Below, in pieces: positions 9,264 to 17,879 of a DNA stretch of 64,000 bases. The position numbers and the translations under genes were made by a program. The notes below the pieces were generated by a model. It had not been told where the DNA came from. It did no database searches and worked only from the letters and a program-made list of their open reading frames with translations. How positions within the stretch are numbered: the stretch's first letter is position 1; each line of letters begins with the position of its first letter. Origin of the DNA: Candidatus Sodalis endolongispinus (lineage in GTDB: Bacteria > Pseudomonadota > Gammaproteobacteria > Enterobacterales > Enterobacteriaceae). The stretch is taken from the NCBI RefSeq assembly GCF_018777395.1, contig NZ_JAFJYC010000002.1, positions 124,001-188,000 of the forward strand, written 5' to 3'.

Positions 9264-10636
9264 TTACAGCGCCGTTTCGCGCCAGGCGGTATACAGTAGC
9301 GAATCCTCAAGCGCCAGGGCCGACAGCGGGATGAGTTCTCCCGCCGGGACATCCTGCGTCAGGGTTTTTTTGGCCAGCAGGTAAAAGGGCGCCACGCCCT
9401 GGGCGTCGGATTTCGCCAGCGGCCGTGCGCTTACGTGGTCGATGGTATGGTGGTGCCCGCCCATCGTCAGCGTTTCCCCTTTGGCCAGCGGGCGCTCCGC
9501 GTAACCGGCCATGACCGCATGCACTTGCTGATCGTGGGCGCCGGAGGGACGATGGTGCAGCACGGCCGAGAAGAGACTGATGGGCGATTCCAGCCCCATG
9601 ATGTGGTAGGGCAGATACAGCGCGGCATAGCGCCGATTGCGGATGACCACATGGCCTTTTTCCGCCAGCATCTTCCAGGTTTCTTCGTCGTCGCAACGCA
9701 CCACGATAAATACGCCGCCGCCGAAGCTGGCTTCGTCGTGGCGACGCAGACAGTTAAACACATCCACCACGCCGGTTTGGGTCAGAATGCCGCCGTCCTC
9801 GCGCGGGATAAAGATGTCCGCCAGCTCATGGATATGGCAAAGCGGGTAATTCAGCGTCGGGGTGGCCGGAACAAAGCCGAGAGAGTTGGCCACCACGTTC
9901 ATTTCACAATAATCTGGGGTGGCGCTCTGCGGCAGCATCGCCAGCGCTTCGCTGCGCAGACGCAGCGCGTATCTGCCACATTCTGTTCTGGCAGAGACCA
10001 CCGCGCGGACAGCTGCGGTACCTCGACGGTTTTATCGGTATAGTCCAGACGGCCGCTGTCCTGATGATAAATGTAGTCATATTCGCTGGATTTACCGGCG
10101 GCAATGACCTCCAGGCCCAACACTTTCGCCCAGGTATAAAGACCAATCAAATTGCTGGGTTGATCGCCGTCTACCGTGGTGTAAACGGCATTATGCTGTG
10201 CCGCCAGACGATTCAGCCAGGGGCCGGCCACCGAGTCGGTTTCTTTGCTGACCATGCCGACATGGATACCGCGCTTAAGCGCCGTCACGGCGATGTCGAT
10301 GCTTACCTCGGGCTTGCCGGTGGCCTCGACCACCGTATCGAACTCCAGCGCCGATAAAAGCTGGTAATCGCTGATGATCGCCAGTTCACCGTCCTGTTGG
10401 CGGCGGCGCACGTCCTGCTCCGACGTACAAACGCGGTTATCCTGGTCGCGGTAGCGCAGGGCGCTTAATAACGCGCGGGTACCGTCGGTATTCAGGTCGC
10501 ACAGCGCGACAATATCTATCGCCGGAATAGCGCGGCATTGCGCCAGCAGTGAGCGGGCGAAGCCGCCGCTGGCGCCGGTCACGGCGATGCGGACTCGGCG
10601 CTTACCCAGCGCGTCAAACAATAAATGGTAATTCAT
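9264..10636 (-). pseudogene. NAD(P)-dependent oxidoreductase with SAF domain, frameshifted
   Basis: Homoserine-dehydrogenase-like Rossmann protein with a C-terminal SAF domain, a type often misnamed FlgA-like. The N-terminal half (start 10636) has VRIAVTGASGGFARSLLAQC and VEATGKPEVSIDIA. The C-terminal half has MNVVANSLGFVPATPTLNYP and PSGAHDQQVHAVMAGYAERP. The two halves are in different frames that overlap at 9899-10001, so one frameshift lies near 9990. It is the last gene of the otn-type operon, 15 bp after the GntP permease, and presumably oxidised or processed a four-carbon sugar acid. Confidence 0.85.
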
Positions 10637-10651
10637 GGTAATACCTCGTTA

Positions 10652-12007
10652 TTAGGCAATCGGTAAATTCAGTAGCAACACCAGCAGCAGACCCAGCAGC
10701 GACTGGAAGGACACCAGCAACGTCCAGCTTTTCAGCGTCTGGCTTACGGTGAGGCGGAAATATTCTTTGAACAGCCAGAAGCCGGAATCGTTGACGTGCG
10801 ACAGCATCAAGCCGCCGGTGCTGGTGGCTAACACCAGTAATTCCAGATTAACGCCGCTATTCGCAGCCAGCGGCGCGACGATACCGGCGGTGGTGACCAC
10901 CGCAACCGTGGCGGAGACGATGGCGATACGGATAAGGGCCGCGACCAGCCAGGCCAGGACCAGTGGCGAGATATTCCAGTGCACCGCCCAGTCAGCGATA
11001 AGCGTGCTGACGTGGGTGGCTAACAGCATTTCTTTAAAACCGCCGCCGGCGCCCAGAATCAGGATCACCGCCGCGGCCGGCCCCAGGCTTTTACCAAGGA
11101 TTTTCTGCAATTGCTGCATACTGTAGCCGGAGCGCACGCCGAGGGCGTACAGGGAAAACAGCACCGCCACCAGTAAAGAGACAATCGGATCGCCGACGGC
11201 ATTAATCAGCTGCGCCAACGGATTTTCCGGCGCGACAGCGTGGCCCAGCAGCGTGCGGGTCATCATCAGCAGCGGCGGCAGCAGGATGGTAAACATCGAC
11301 AGGGCGAACGACGGCTCGCGTTTGCCTTCGGTATGGGCAGTCGGCGGCGCGACAGGTTGTTCGTCGGTGCCCGTGTGGCTGAGCTCAGGGAAATATTTCA
11401 TCGCCAGATGGGTAAAGACCGGCACGGAAAGAATGGCCATCGGTACCGCGACAAACAGGCCGTAAAACATCGCCATGCCCGCATCGGTATGATAGGTGGT
11501 CATCGCCAGCGTCGGTGCCGGGTGTGGCAGCAGCAGACCGTGGGCGACATACAGCCCGGCCGCCATCGGGATACCGACGCGCATCAACGGGGTTTTGGTG
11601 CGTTGGGCGATGGCATACACCAGCGGAACCAACATCACGAAACTCACATCGAACAGATGGGGCAGGCCGATTATCAGTGCCGCCACGCAAATGGTGGCAG
11701 GGATCGTCCGGGTCGGCCCCAGGCGGATAAACGTATTGGCTATTTTATCAGCACCGCCGGTTTCCAGCAGCACGCCGCCGAGCATGGTGCCCAAACCGAC
11801 CACCAGACCCGTGGAGGCCAGCACGCCGCCAAACCCTTTTTCAAAGCTTTTAATCGTGGTCACCTGCGATAGACCGGCGGCAATGCCCAGAAATCCCGCC
11901 GCGATAATCAACGCCAAAAACGGGTGAAATTTAAACCGGGTTATCAGGATGATTAATACCGCTATAGAGCATATTAACCACAGAAATTGTGTATAATCAA
12001 AATGCAT
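10652..12007 (-). CDS. GntP-family sugar-acid permease
   Basis: Inner-membrane symporter of the gluconate:H+ symporter family. It is 451 aa with about 12 hydrophobic segments. GntP-type motifs include GLVVGLGTMLGGVLLETGGA, IGLPHLFDVSFVML, GLLLPHPAPTLAM, ILGAGGGFKEML and LATSTGGLMLSHVNDSGFW. It lies between the DeoR regulator and the SAF oxidoreductase in one minus-strand run, so the likely substrate is a four-carbon acid such as threonate or erythronate (inference from context). Intact although genes on both sides are frameshifted. Confidence 0.9.
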   Translation of the reverse strand: MHFDYTQFLWLICSIAVLIILITRFKFHPFLALIIAAGFLGIAAGLSQVTTIKSFEKGFGGVLASTGLVVGLGTMLGGVLLETGGADKIANTFIRLGPTRTIPATICVAALIIGLPHLFDVSFVMLVPLVYAIAQRTKTPLMRVGIPMAAGLYVAHGLLLPHPAPTLAMTTYHTDAGMAMFYGLFVAVPMAILSVPVFTHLAMKYFPELSHTGTDEQPVAPPTAHTEGKREPSFALSMFTILLPPLLMMTRTLLGHAVAPENPLAQLINAVGDPIVSLLVAVLFSLYALGVRSGYSMQQLQKILGKSLGPAAAVILILGAGGGFKEMLLATHVSTLIADWAVHWNISPLVLAWLVAALIRIAIVSATVAVVTTAGIVAPLAANSGVNLELLVLATSTGGLMLSHVNDSGFWLFKEYFRLTVSQTLKSWTLLVSFQSLLGLLLVLLLNLPIA

Positions 12008-12104
12008 ATGTCCTCCTGACCCGCAGGGTACAGGCCATGATAATGAATGAATTTATTCGGCGCCGTCGCGTGCGCTTGTTATTAGGATTCCACTGTGTGG
12101 TGAT

Positions 12105-12865
12105 TCAGCTCTTTACCACATGCAGGTTAATAGCAAGTTGTTTAATTTTTTCCTGTATTTCCTCCGGCAATAAATCATCGTGAATAATGTCGTCAAATAC
12201 CTGCAGCGGACAAATATTAAACATGCCGTATTTGCTGCTGTCTGACACCAGCACGCTGCGGCGTGAACTGGCCAACGCCGCCTGTTTCACCAGCGCCTTC
12301 CCCTCATCGGGGGTAGACAGACCGTGTTCGATATCCCATGAACTGGTGCTAATAAACGCGATATCCAGATTCAGCCCGCGAATAAAGGCGGCCGCGCTGT
12401 TACCGATACAAGATCGGTTGCGGCGATCCACCTGCCCGCCGGTATGAAAGAACGTGATATGCTGACGCTCCATCAGATAGTCACCAATCGTGAAATCGTT
12501 GGTTACTATCGTCACTTTTTTAATTGGTCCGCGATACTGCGCGCGATTTCATAGGTGGTGGTGCCGGCATCAAAATAAATAACCTGCCCGAATTCCACCA
12601 GTTTTTCCGCCATCCGCGCGATATTACGCTTGCTCAGATGATGTAATTGCGCTTTTTCCTGCCAGGGTAATTCTTGCTTGAGCGCCTCGTTTAATTTTGC
12701 GCCACCGCTGATAATGGTGACTTTGCCGTCTTTTTCCAGCATCTGAATATCGTGGCGAATGGTCATATGCGAGACATTCAATAACTGTGCCAGCGCCGAA
12801 AAAGTCACGTAGGCGTGCTGGTAAAGATAGCTGTAAATAAAACTCTGTCGCTCTTCTGGCAGCAT
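12105..12865 (-). pseudogene. DeoR/GlpR-family regulator of the otn operon, frameshifted
   Basis: Sugar-phosphate-responsive repressor. The N-terminal HTH is clear (LLNVSHMTIRHDIQMLEKDG), followed by VIYFDAGTTTYEIARSI of the effector domain. The frame ends at QLKK-stop (12512), and the rest (TIVTNDFTIGDYLMERQ through SKYGMFNICPL) continues in another frame. The break falls in a run of six A on the coding strand (12516-12521). A seventh A would restore K-K-V-T-I-V. It is related to YgbI of the E. coli ygb cluster. Whether the run length is real or a read error cannot be told here. Confidence 0.85.
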
Positions 12866-12876
12866 GTCGATTTCCG

Positions 12877-13519
12877 TTATGCATGGCGTTTAAACGTGAT
12901 GTCCAACTCGTGGATCTGTTCCGGGGTCAGCGTCACCATGCCGTGGGGCAGCAGGGTGAAATATAACCGCGCGGTATCTTCCAGCTCCTCGGCGTTGAAC
13001 ACCGCTTCCCGCAGGCTGCCCGCCGCCGACCACCGGCCCGTGATTGGCCAGCAGCATGGCATTATGGCGTGGCGCCAGCGCGCCTATCTCCTCAGCCAGC
13101 CCCGGATCTCCCTGGCGGAAGTAGGGCACCAGCGGCAATGACCCGACGCGCATCACGTAATAGGGCGTGATCGGCGGCAGACAGTTAGCGGCGTCCAGCC
13201 CCGGCAAGCATGACAGCTCGGTCAACGACGGCGAATGCAGATGCACCACTCCGCCGGTTTGCGGGCGCTGTTGATAGAACGCCCGGTGCATAACCGCTTC
13301 CTTTGACGGTTTATCGCCCGCGACCCACTCTCCCTGTTCATCCAATTTACTCAGACGTTGTGCGTCGAGCGCGCCGAAACTGGAGTTGGTCGGTGTAACC
13401 AGAAAGCCCCCGTCGGGCAGACGACAACTGATATTCCCGGCACCGCAGCTGCTATAACCGCGCATAAACAGCGAATGGGCCAGGGAGACCATCTGCTCGC
13501 GTAATTCGGCTTCAGTCAT
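12877..13519 (-). pseudogene. otnC: 3-oxo-tetronate 4-phosphate decarboxylase OtnC, frameshifted
   Basis: Class II aldolase-like decarboxylase acting after OtnK on phosphorylated 3-oxo-tetronate. The start at 13519 (MTEAELREQMVSLAHSLF) overlaps the otnK stop by 8 bp, showing translational coupling. Zinc-site sequence HLHSPS and GYSSCGAGNISCRLPDGGF are seen. After LLANHGPVVGG the frame shifts near 13030, and the tail (SLREAVFNAEELEDTARLYF to the end) continues in the other frame. Family identity is strong and the exact substrate is inferred from OtnK. Confidence 0.85.
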
Positions 13520-14762
13520 GATAAAGTTCCTGTGCTTTACTGAAAAAATCGGGATCGCCAAAATTGCCTGATTTCAGCGCCAGCCACAGCGGTCGCTGCA
13601 AATCTCGCACCAAGGGGACGCCCGGCGCGATGGTTTGTCCGAGGTCGAAGCCCGTCACGCCAAGCTGTTGAGCGATCAAACTGGAGGTTTCGACGCCGGC
13701 GACGATAAATTTGCAAAAGCCCTGCTGGCACAGCAGCGTGGCGATACGGGCGAAGCAGGCTTCGATCATGGCGCCGATATCCTCGCCGGGATAGCGCTGG
13801 CGCAGGCGCTGTACCTCGTCGGGCGCGTCGGTGGCATACAGCAGCGGCGCGGTGGCGTCGGGCTGGTCGCGTACCCACTCGGCCAGCGCGCGGGCATAAG
13901 CGTCGGGGTCGTGACGACAGCGGTCGATATCCAGCGCCGGTGCCTGTTGCCGGTAGCGTGCCACCTGCTGATTGGTCATTTGCGAGCAACTGCCGGACAG
14001 GACAACGCCGCGACCCGCGCGGGGCGGCGTCTCCTGCGGTTGCGTCGCGGCGCGCTGGCCGGTGGCGTGAGCGGCAATGGCGCCGCCCAACCCTGAGCCG
14101 CCGGTCAGCAGCACCGACGCGGGCAGCGCGGCAGCGAGCGCCGCTAAATCCTGACTGTCGAGCGTGTCGGCCACCACATAGCGGCACCCTTGCTGTTGCA
14201 GTGTTTCCAGATGCTGGCGTATGGCCGCTTGCCCATGACGGATGCAGGCGAGAGGCAGCAGGCCGGTCTGCCACGCAGACTGGGCATCCATCAGACGCAG
14301 CAGATTGGCGTCGGTCATCGGCGTCACGGGATGATGGCGCAGGCTGGATTCACTCAGCAACTGGTCGAAAACAAAGAGGTAACCGTGCACCACCGTCCGG
14401 CCATTGACCGGCAGCGCAGGGCACAGGACGGCCAACGGTTGGCCGGTTTCCGCCAACAGGGCATCCGTCACCGGACCAATGTTGCCGTGCGCCGTGGAAT
14501 CAAAAGTGGAACAATATTTAAAATAGAGCTGGTCACAGCCCTGCTCACGCAGCCAGCGCGCGCCTTGCAGCGACAGTGCCACCGCCTCAGTCGCCGGGCA
14601 GGAGCGGGTTTTCAGCGAGATGACCACCGCATCGGCCGGGGTCGACAATGGCTGTGTCGGCACGCCGTTCAACTGAACAACCCGCCAGGCGGCGGCGATG
14701 AAACTGGCGATATCCGTCGCCCCGGTAAAATCGTCGGCGATAACGCCAAGCCTGATAGGCAT
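13512..14762 (-). CDS. otnK: 3-oxo-tetronate kinase OtnK (four-carbon acid sugar kinase)
   Basis: ATP-dependent kinase (DUF1537/YgbK family) phosphorylating 3-oxo-tetronates in threonate/erythronate degradation. It opens with MPIRLGVIADDFTGATDIAS, the family signature. FKYCSTFDSTAHGNIGPVTD and CPALPVNGRTVVHGYLFVF lie in the N-domain, and GSGLGGA, GVETSSLIAQQLG and LALKSGNFGDPDFF in the nucleotide domain. Length 416 aa is normal. First gene of the minus-strand operon, with putative operators just upstream. Intact, but its decarboxylase partner is broken, so active kinase alone would trap phosphate. Confidence 0.92.
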   Translation of the reverse strand: MPIRLGVIADDFTGATDIASFIAAAWRVVQLNGVPTQPLSTPADAVVISLKTRSCPATEAVALSLQGARWLREQGCDQLYFKYCSTFDSTAHGNIGPVTDALLAETGQPLAVLCPALPVNGRTVVHGYLFVFDQLLSESSLRHHPVTPMTDANLLRLMDAQSAWQTGLLPLACIRHGQAAIRQHLETLQQQGCRYVVADTLDSQDLAALAAALPASVLLTGGSGLGGAIAAHATGQRAATQPQETPPRAGRGVVLSGSCSQMTNQQVARYRQQAPALDIDRCRHDPDAYARALAEWVRDQPDATAPLLYATDAPDEVQRLRQRYPGEDIGAMIEACFARIATLLCQQGFCKFIVAGVETSSLIAQQLGVTGFDLGQTIAPGVPLVRDLQRPLWLALKSGNFGDPDFFSKAQELYHD

Positions 14763-14801
14763 GGTAGCCGTTTCCTTGCTAATGTGAGAATACGTTAAAT
14801 T

Positions 14802-14822
14802 ATGTGAGATATACTTTCACAT
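14802..14822. promoter_or_regulatory. Inverted repeat in the otnK promoter region
   Basis: ATGTGA and TTCACAT arms separated by about 8 nt, with another ATGTGA half-site at 14782. The spacing does not fit the CRP site (N6 between TGTGA and TCACA), so a site for the operon's DeoR regulator is more likely. Confidence 0.45.
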
Positions 14823-14914
14823 TACCATGATGCCATTCACGAAAAATCACCTGTCCTAAAGCGGAGAGTTGGCTATTAATAATTGATTTATATATATTTT
14901 AAAAAATGAGCATC

Positions 14915-14932
14915 TTCACATCGTCATGTGAA
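14915..14932. promoter_or_regulatory. Perfect palindrome, candidate DeoR-family operator
   Basis: TTCACATCGTCATGTGAA: 7-bp arms around a 4-nt centre, in the AT-rich gap upstream of otnK. The arms repeat the sequence of the 14802 element in opposite order. Confidence 0.5.
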
Positions 14933-15190
14933 AATATGATATTGCCCTTAAAAAGGGAAACTAACCAGGCCAAAAAGGCGGCGCTCAAGGCAGGTACCGG
15001 TTGGCAAAGCGGTGCTAACGCGTGAGGATACGGTCTGCGAAAGTAGGCAAGGAACCAAAGGCGAGATGATGCGCAGACTGAGTGAAAGGCCCCTGAGCGG
15101 GGCGAAAGCGGTCCCGGTGGCTCATGACGCGGCCGGCCACAGGGCATCGGACACAACAACTGCCTTGCCGACCCGGTCGCTCATCATTCC
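14933..15190. other. Intergenic, nothing recognised
   Basis: Between the otn control region and the DUF3313 lipoprotein gene. Only short frames without family resemblance. Confidence 0.4.
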
Positions 15191-15997
15191 TCAGCACCAG
15201 GGCAGCATCTGGCAGCGCCGCGGCGGCGGTATCACCACACGCTTTGCCTTGTGCATCCGCACTGACGGGCAGCGGCGCGGGTTAAAGCATGGCGGTAAGT
15301 GCGTTTGCGGCCAAATAAGCGAAGCGTTACCAGCGCCTCGCACGTTCAACGAAGCTGCGCTCTTGTCGATGCCGGTTTGCGCCGCGCTCAAAGCGCCGAA
15401 GGTGGCGCCGACGTTCATAGCGTTGGGATACTGTTCCGCGACGTAGGCGAGCAGCAGCTCTTGGCTGGCGGTATCTTTTACCTCAACGACATAGTTAACG
15501 TAGCCGCTCATCAGGCTACGTCCGCCCCGTACCGACTGAACAATATTGTAAGGGCCGCCCGCCAGGTCAAATTTGGTAAAGGTGCCAATGACCTGTGGCG
15601 TGGTGTCTGCGCCGGTCAAGGTCAGTTTCAGCCTTAGCGCGTGCGTGGCGCCGGCGGTGGCGGTGATAGCAAAGCGTTCAGCCAGCGCGGCGCTGAATTT
15701 TTTTTGCATGTAATCCGCCAGCTTACGGCGCTCATCCGGTGTCAAATCATTGAATTGCGCGTCGCTGCCGCTGTATATCTCCACCGGCTCCACCTGAATG
15801 CTGCGGTACTTACTCCAGTTGACGGGGGCGGCGTATTTGAAGGGAATACGGTCGCTGTCCTCGGCGGTATTAGGCGTCAGGCGTGGCGAGGATTCAATGC
15901 CGGCATATTTTAACGGCGCGGTCGAGGAGCAGCCCGCCGCGGCGGCGACAAGGACAAACAGGCAGGTAAGGCCTAAAGCACGGAATGAATGGTTCAT
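15191..15997 (-). CDS. DUF3313 family lipoprotein, probable frameshifted C-terminus
   Basis: Lipoprotein with a signal peptide and lipobox (AAAAGCSS, Cys at about residue 23), so anchored in a membrane facing the periplasm. The body (RIPFKYAAPVNWSKYRSIQV, LADYMQKKFSAALAERF, ELLLAYVAEQYPNAMNVG) fits DUF3313, function unknown. Family members usually stop soon after the GIDK motif. Here the frame continues some 60 residues in a Pro/Arg-rich tail, while a shifted frame would end quickly as SFVERARRW-stop. A one-base indel near 15340 is therefore likely. The promoter carries a motif shared with the small-ORF pair near 16.9 kb. Confidence 0.75.
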   Translation of the reverse strand: MNHSFRALGLTCLFVLVAAAAGCSSTAPLKYAGIESSPRLTPNTAEDSDRIPFKYAAPVNWSKYRSIQVEPVEIYSGSDAQFNDLTPDERRKLADYMQKKFSAALAERFAITATAGATHALRLKLTLTGADTTPQVIGTFTKFDLAGGPYNIVQSVRGGRSLMSGYVNYVVEVKDTASQELLLAYVAEQYPNAMNVGATFGALSAAQTGIDKSAASLNVRGAGNASLIWPQTHLPPCFNPRRCPSVRMHKAKRVVIPPPRRCQMLPWC

Positions 15998-16035
15998 TTC
16001 CTTCTTCTCCGGTTGATTTTTGATGAAATATAAAC

Positions 16036-16047
16036 AAACTGTACGGT
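16036..16047. promoter_or_regulatory. Shared promoter motif, candidate TetR-family operator
   Basis: Contains AACTGTACGGT (minus strand ACCGTACAGTT), about 40 bp upstream of the DUF3313 start. The same 11-mer occurs at 16919-16929 before the tandem small ORFs. Confidence 0.5.
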
Positions 16048-16201
16048 ATAATTAATATTAATTACCCCGGCGATGTCAAGCAGAGGTTTCAGGGTGAAAC
16101 GGCGGTGGCGTTTGACGTGCGAGGGTACAGAGAAAAGAGCATGGCGGTTAAGGGCGGCCTCTTCCCAAGACGTTGCACACAGCTTAAACCCGAGAAAAAC
16201 A

Positions 16202-16397
16202 CAGCAGAAACATCCTATCCAGGCGCTAGGCAGCAAAAGCGCGATAAGCACAGCAGGAACATTCTATGCAGGCGCTAGGCAGCAAAAGCGCGACAAGCAC
16301 AGCAGGAATATTCTATGCAGGCGCTGGTTAGCAAAAGCGCGATAAGCACAGCGGGAACATCCCATCCAGGCGCTACTCAGCAAAAGCGCGATAAGCA
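16202..16397. repeat. Tandem repeat, four copies of a 49-bp unit
   Basis: Units begin at 16202, 16251, 16300 and 16349, each starting CAGC(A/G)G(A/G)AA and ending with GCAAAAGCGCGATAAGCA (one C variant). All four have the same length with scattered substitutions. The array is intergenic between the lipoprotein promoter and the small-ORF terminator. Confidence 0.9.
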
Positions 16398-16696
16398 GTG
16401 CCGCAAGACCCTTTACTGGCGCTTAAGGTCACCGTAAGCGCCCGCGCGCTGGGCAATCCGTTAACGTCACCCTTTATTTGCGCTTGTGGCCAGAGGGCGG
16501 GGGTTTCACATCACCGCGCTTTTTAGATAATGGCCGTGGTGCCGGCGACATCAGCGCCGAAGGGGGGCACCTGTTATTGTTTCACTTACCCATCGCCATG
16601 GCGGTAGAGCAGGGGCTGTTGATCTTCAACACCGCCGTGGTGCGGGGCGGACGACGCTGCCGACTCTGCAAAAGCACCCAAGGGTGCCGCTTAGCG
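16398..16696. other. Intergenic after the tandem repeat
   Basis: A plus-strand open frame crosses it but has no start signal or recognisable domain. Probably non-coding or a decayed gene. Confidence 0.4.
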
Positions 16697-16722
16697 AAAA
16701 GGCCCGCCCGAAAGCGGGCGGG
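16697..16722 (-). terminator. Rho-independent terminator after the small-ORF pair
   Basis: CCCGCCCG and CGGGCGGG arms with a 4-nt loop, followed on the minus strand by TTTT. It lies directly behind the 26-codon ORF. Confidence 0.7.
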
Positions 16723-16728
16723 AATCTG

Positions 16729-16809
16729 TCAGATATGGCTACCAATTGAAAGGTAGCCGGCCAGCAAAACAACCGTTGCGCCTGTACATAGGCTAAACAC
16801 TAAACGCAT
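16729..16809 (-). CDS. Candidate 26-aa membrane peptide (second of a pair)
   Basis: ATG at 16809 is preceded by GAGGAGGGATA, an excellent ribosome binding site. The peptide starts MRLVFSLCTG and is one hydrophobic helix ending in GSHI. A terminator follows within 10 bp, and a similar short ORF lies immediately upstream, ending 9 bp before this start. I do not recognise the family. Support comes from the translation signals, the hydrophobicity and the gene-sized transcript unit. No expression evidence is available. Confidence 0.55.
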   Translation of the reverse strand: MRLVFSLCTGATVVLLAGYLSIGSHI

Positions 16810-16818
16810 TATCCCTCC

Positions 16819-16896
16819 TCAAAACAATGATACGCATCCGCTTATTGATAGCGAACCCAGCACAACCCCTGTTAGTAACAAAGACCGGTACAGCAT
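16819..16896 (-). CDS. Candidate 25-aa membrane peptide (first of a pair)
   Basis: ATG at 16896 with GGAGAGGG 5 bp upstream. An alternative in-frame ATG at 16908 has a poorer site. The peptide MLYRSLLLTGVVLGSLSISG continues CVSLF: a single hydrophobic segment, perhaps a lipoprotein-like stub because of SISGC. Its stop codon overlaps the Shine-Dalgarno region of the next small ORF, suggesting coupled translation. The promoter has the AACTGTACGGT motif also found at the DUF3313 gene. Not assigned to a known family. Confidence 0.5.
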   Translation of the reverse strand: MLYRSLLLTGVVLGSLSISGCVSLF

Positions 16897-16918
16897 AACC
16901 CTCTCCATCTTAATAATT

Positions 16919-16929
16919 AACTGTACGGT
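16919..16929. promoter_or_regulatory. Second copy of the shared promoter motif
   Basis: AACTGTACGGT just upstream of the small-ORF pair. It is an imperfect palindrome (ACCG-TA-CAGT) resembling the ACCGGTCGGT element at the tetR gene. Confidence 0.5.
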
Positions 16930-17014
16930 TTAGTACATTTATTGTCTGGGCACTGTCAATGGGGTCATGAAAATTAATGGTGCAAAGCATCATGGGGGTG
17001 GCACAAGGAGGGGC

Positions 17015-17626
17015 CTAGCGAGCCCCCTGCAAAAACACGGCGACGGCGCTTGCAACCATTAAAGCCACCTGCTTTGCGGAATAAACCGGCAATTCGCGTT
17101 TCAGGAACAGCTCATCGGCTTCCGCCTTGACCAGCGCGGAGAACTGTTTCGCCCTTAATACCGGACAGCCGGGTGACAGATCGCCGCTTTCCATATGCCG
17201 TTGCATTAACCCCTCAAGCGCATGCATGCTCTCGCGCACGCCGGAGTCGTAGAACAGCTCACCGATATCGGAATAAGCGGCTTCGCCCACGACCATACGG
17301 TAAAGCTGCATGGCCTTCCAATCGGACGTCATGGCCCCCAGCATACCCTCGCCAAACCGCTGCAGCTTGTCTGCGAAGGTCAGCTTTTCCTGTTCGGCGC
17401 TGCTCAACTCCTGCGCGGCGCGGATAAGAAACAAAGTAGCGTAGGTACGCACGACGGCGTCGAACAGGCTTTCTTTCGAGGTATAATAGTTATACAACGT
17501 GGCCTTTGAGCCTCCCGCCCGCTTTGCCACCTCATTCATTGACGCCCGCTCGTAGCCGTGCTCGAGAAAAACGGCGGCCTAGGCGTTAAGAATGTCTGTT
17601 CGTTTCTGTTCTGTTAGCGTGCGCAT
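17015..17626 (-). pseudogene. TetR/AcrR-family regulator with an early nonsense codon
   Basis: Transcriptional repressor. The start at 17626 (MRTLTEQKRTDILNA) has a GGGAGA box. TAG at 17579-17581 interrupts after 15 codons, just before AAVFLEHGYERASMNEVAKR and AGGSKATLYNYYTSKESLFD of the HTH. The rest, through LVKAEADELFLKRELPVY, is an open AefR-like C-domain. An internal ATG (17539) could produce a protein lacking the first DNA-binding helix. It is upstream of, and co-oriented with, the small-ORF pair and the DUF3313 gene, which suggests these were its targets. Confidence 0.8.
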
Positions 17627-17663
17627 ATCTTATCTCCCTGTGTCAACAAGGGTAGATTAACAA

Positions 17664-17675
17664 AACCGGTCGGTT
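17664..17675. promoter_or_regulatory. Putative autoregulatory operator of the tetR gene
   Basis: AACCGGTCGGTT: AACCG and CGGTT arms around GT, about 40 bp upstream of the TetR start. This is a common TetR-family operator shape. Confidence 0.5.
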
Positions 17676-17836
17676 CATTAAAGGTAAGAGTGCGAAGAGG
17701 GTCTGTTCGCCGACAGCGCGGCCAGGTAAAGGATCCCCTCCATTTCGCCGCGGCGCGGCTCATCAACGGATCCCCTCCCGCGGAGGAGAGGGGCCCTAGA
17801 AGCGCTAGGGGGGAGCGAAAGGGGAAGCGTGAATAA

Positions 17837-17863
17837 AAAAGGCGACCCGGAAGGTCGCCTTTT
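17837..17863 (-). terminator. Terminator of ahpF
   Basis: AAAAGGCGACC and GGTCGCCTTTT arms with a 5-nt loop. A-rich and U-rich flanks mean it could work in both directions. It lies 17 bp beyond the ahpF stop codon. Confidence 0.85.
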
Positions 17864-17879
17864 CTTCAGCCGGGCCGGG

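Noticed and set aside
14802..14932. CRP binding sites
   Set aside because: TGTGA and TCACA arms are 9 nt apart or in reversed order, not the required N6 arrangement.
16202..16397. CRISPR array
   Set aside because: Units are contiguous tandem copies without unique spacers, and no cas genes are present. The same applies to the 50-bp and 36-bp arrays.
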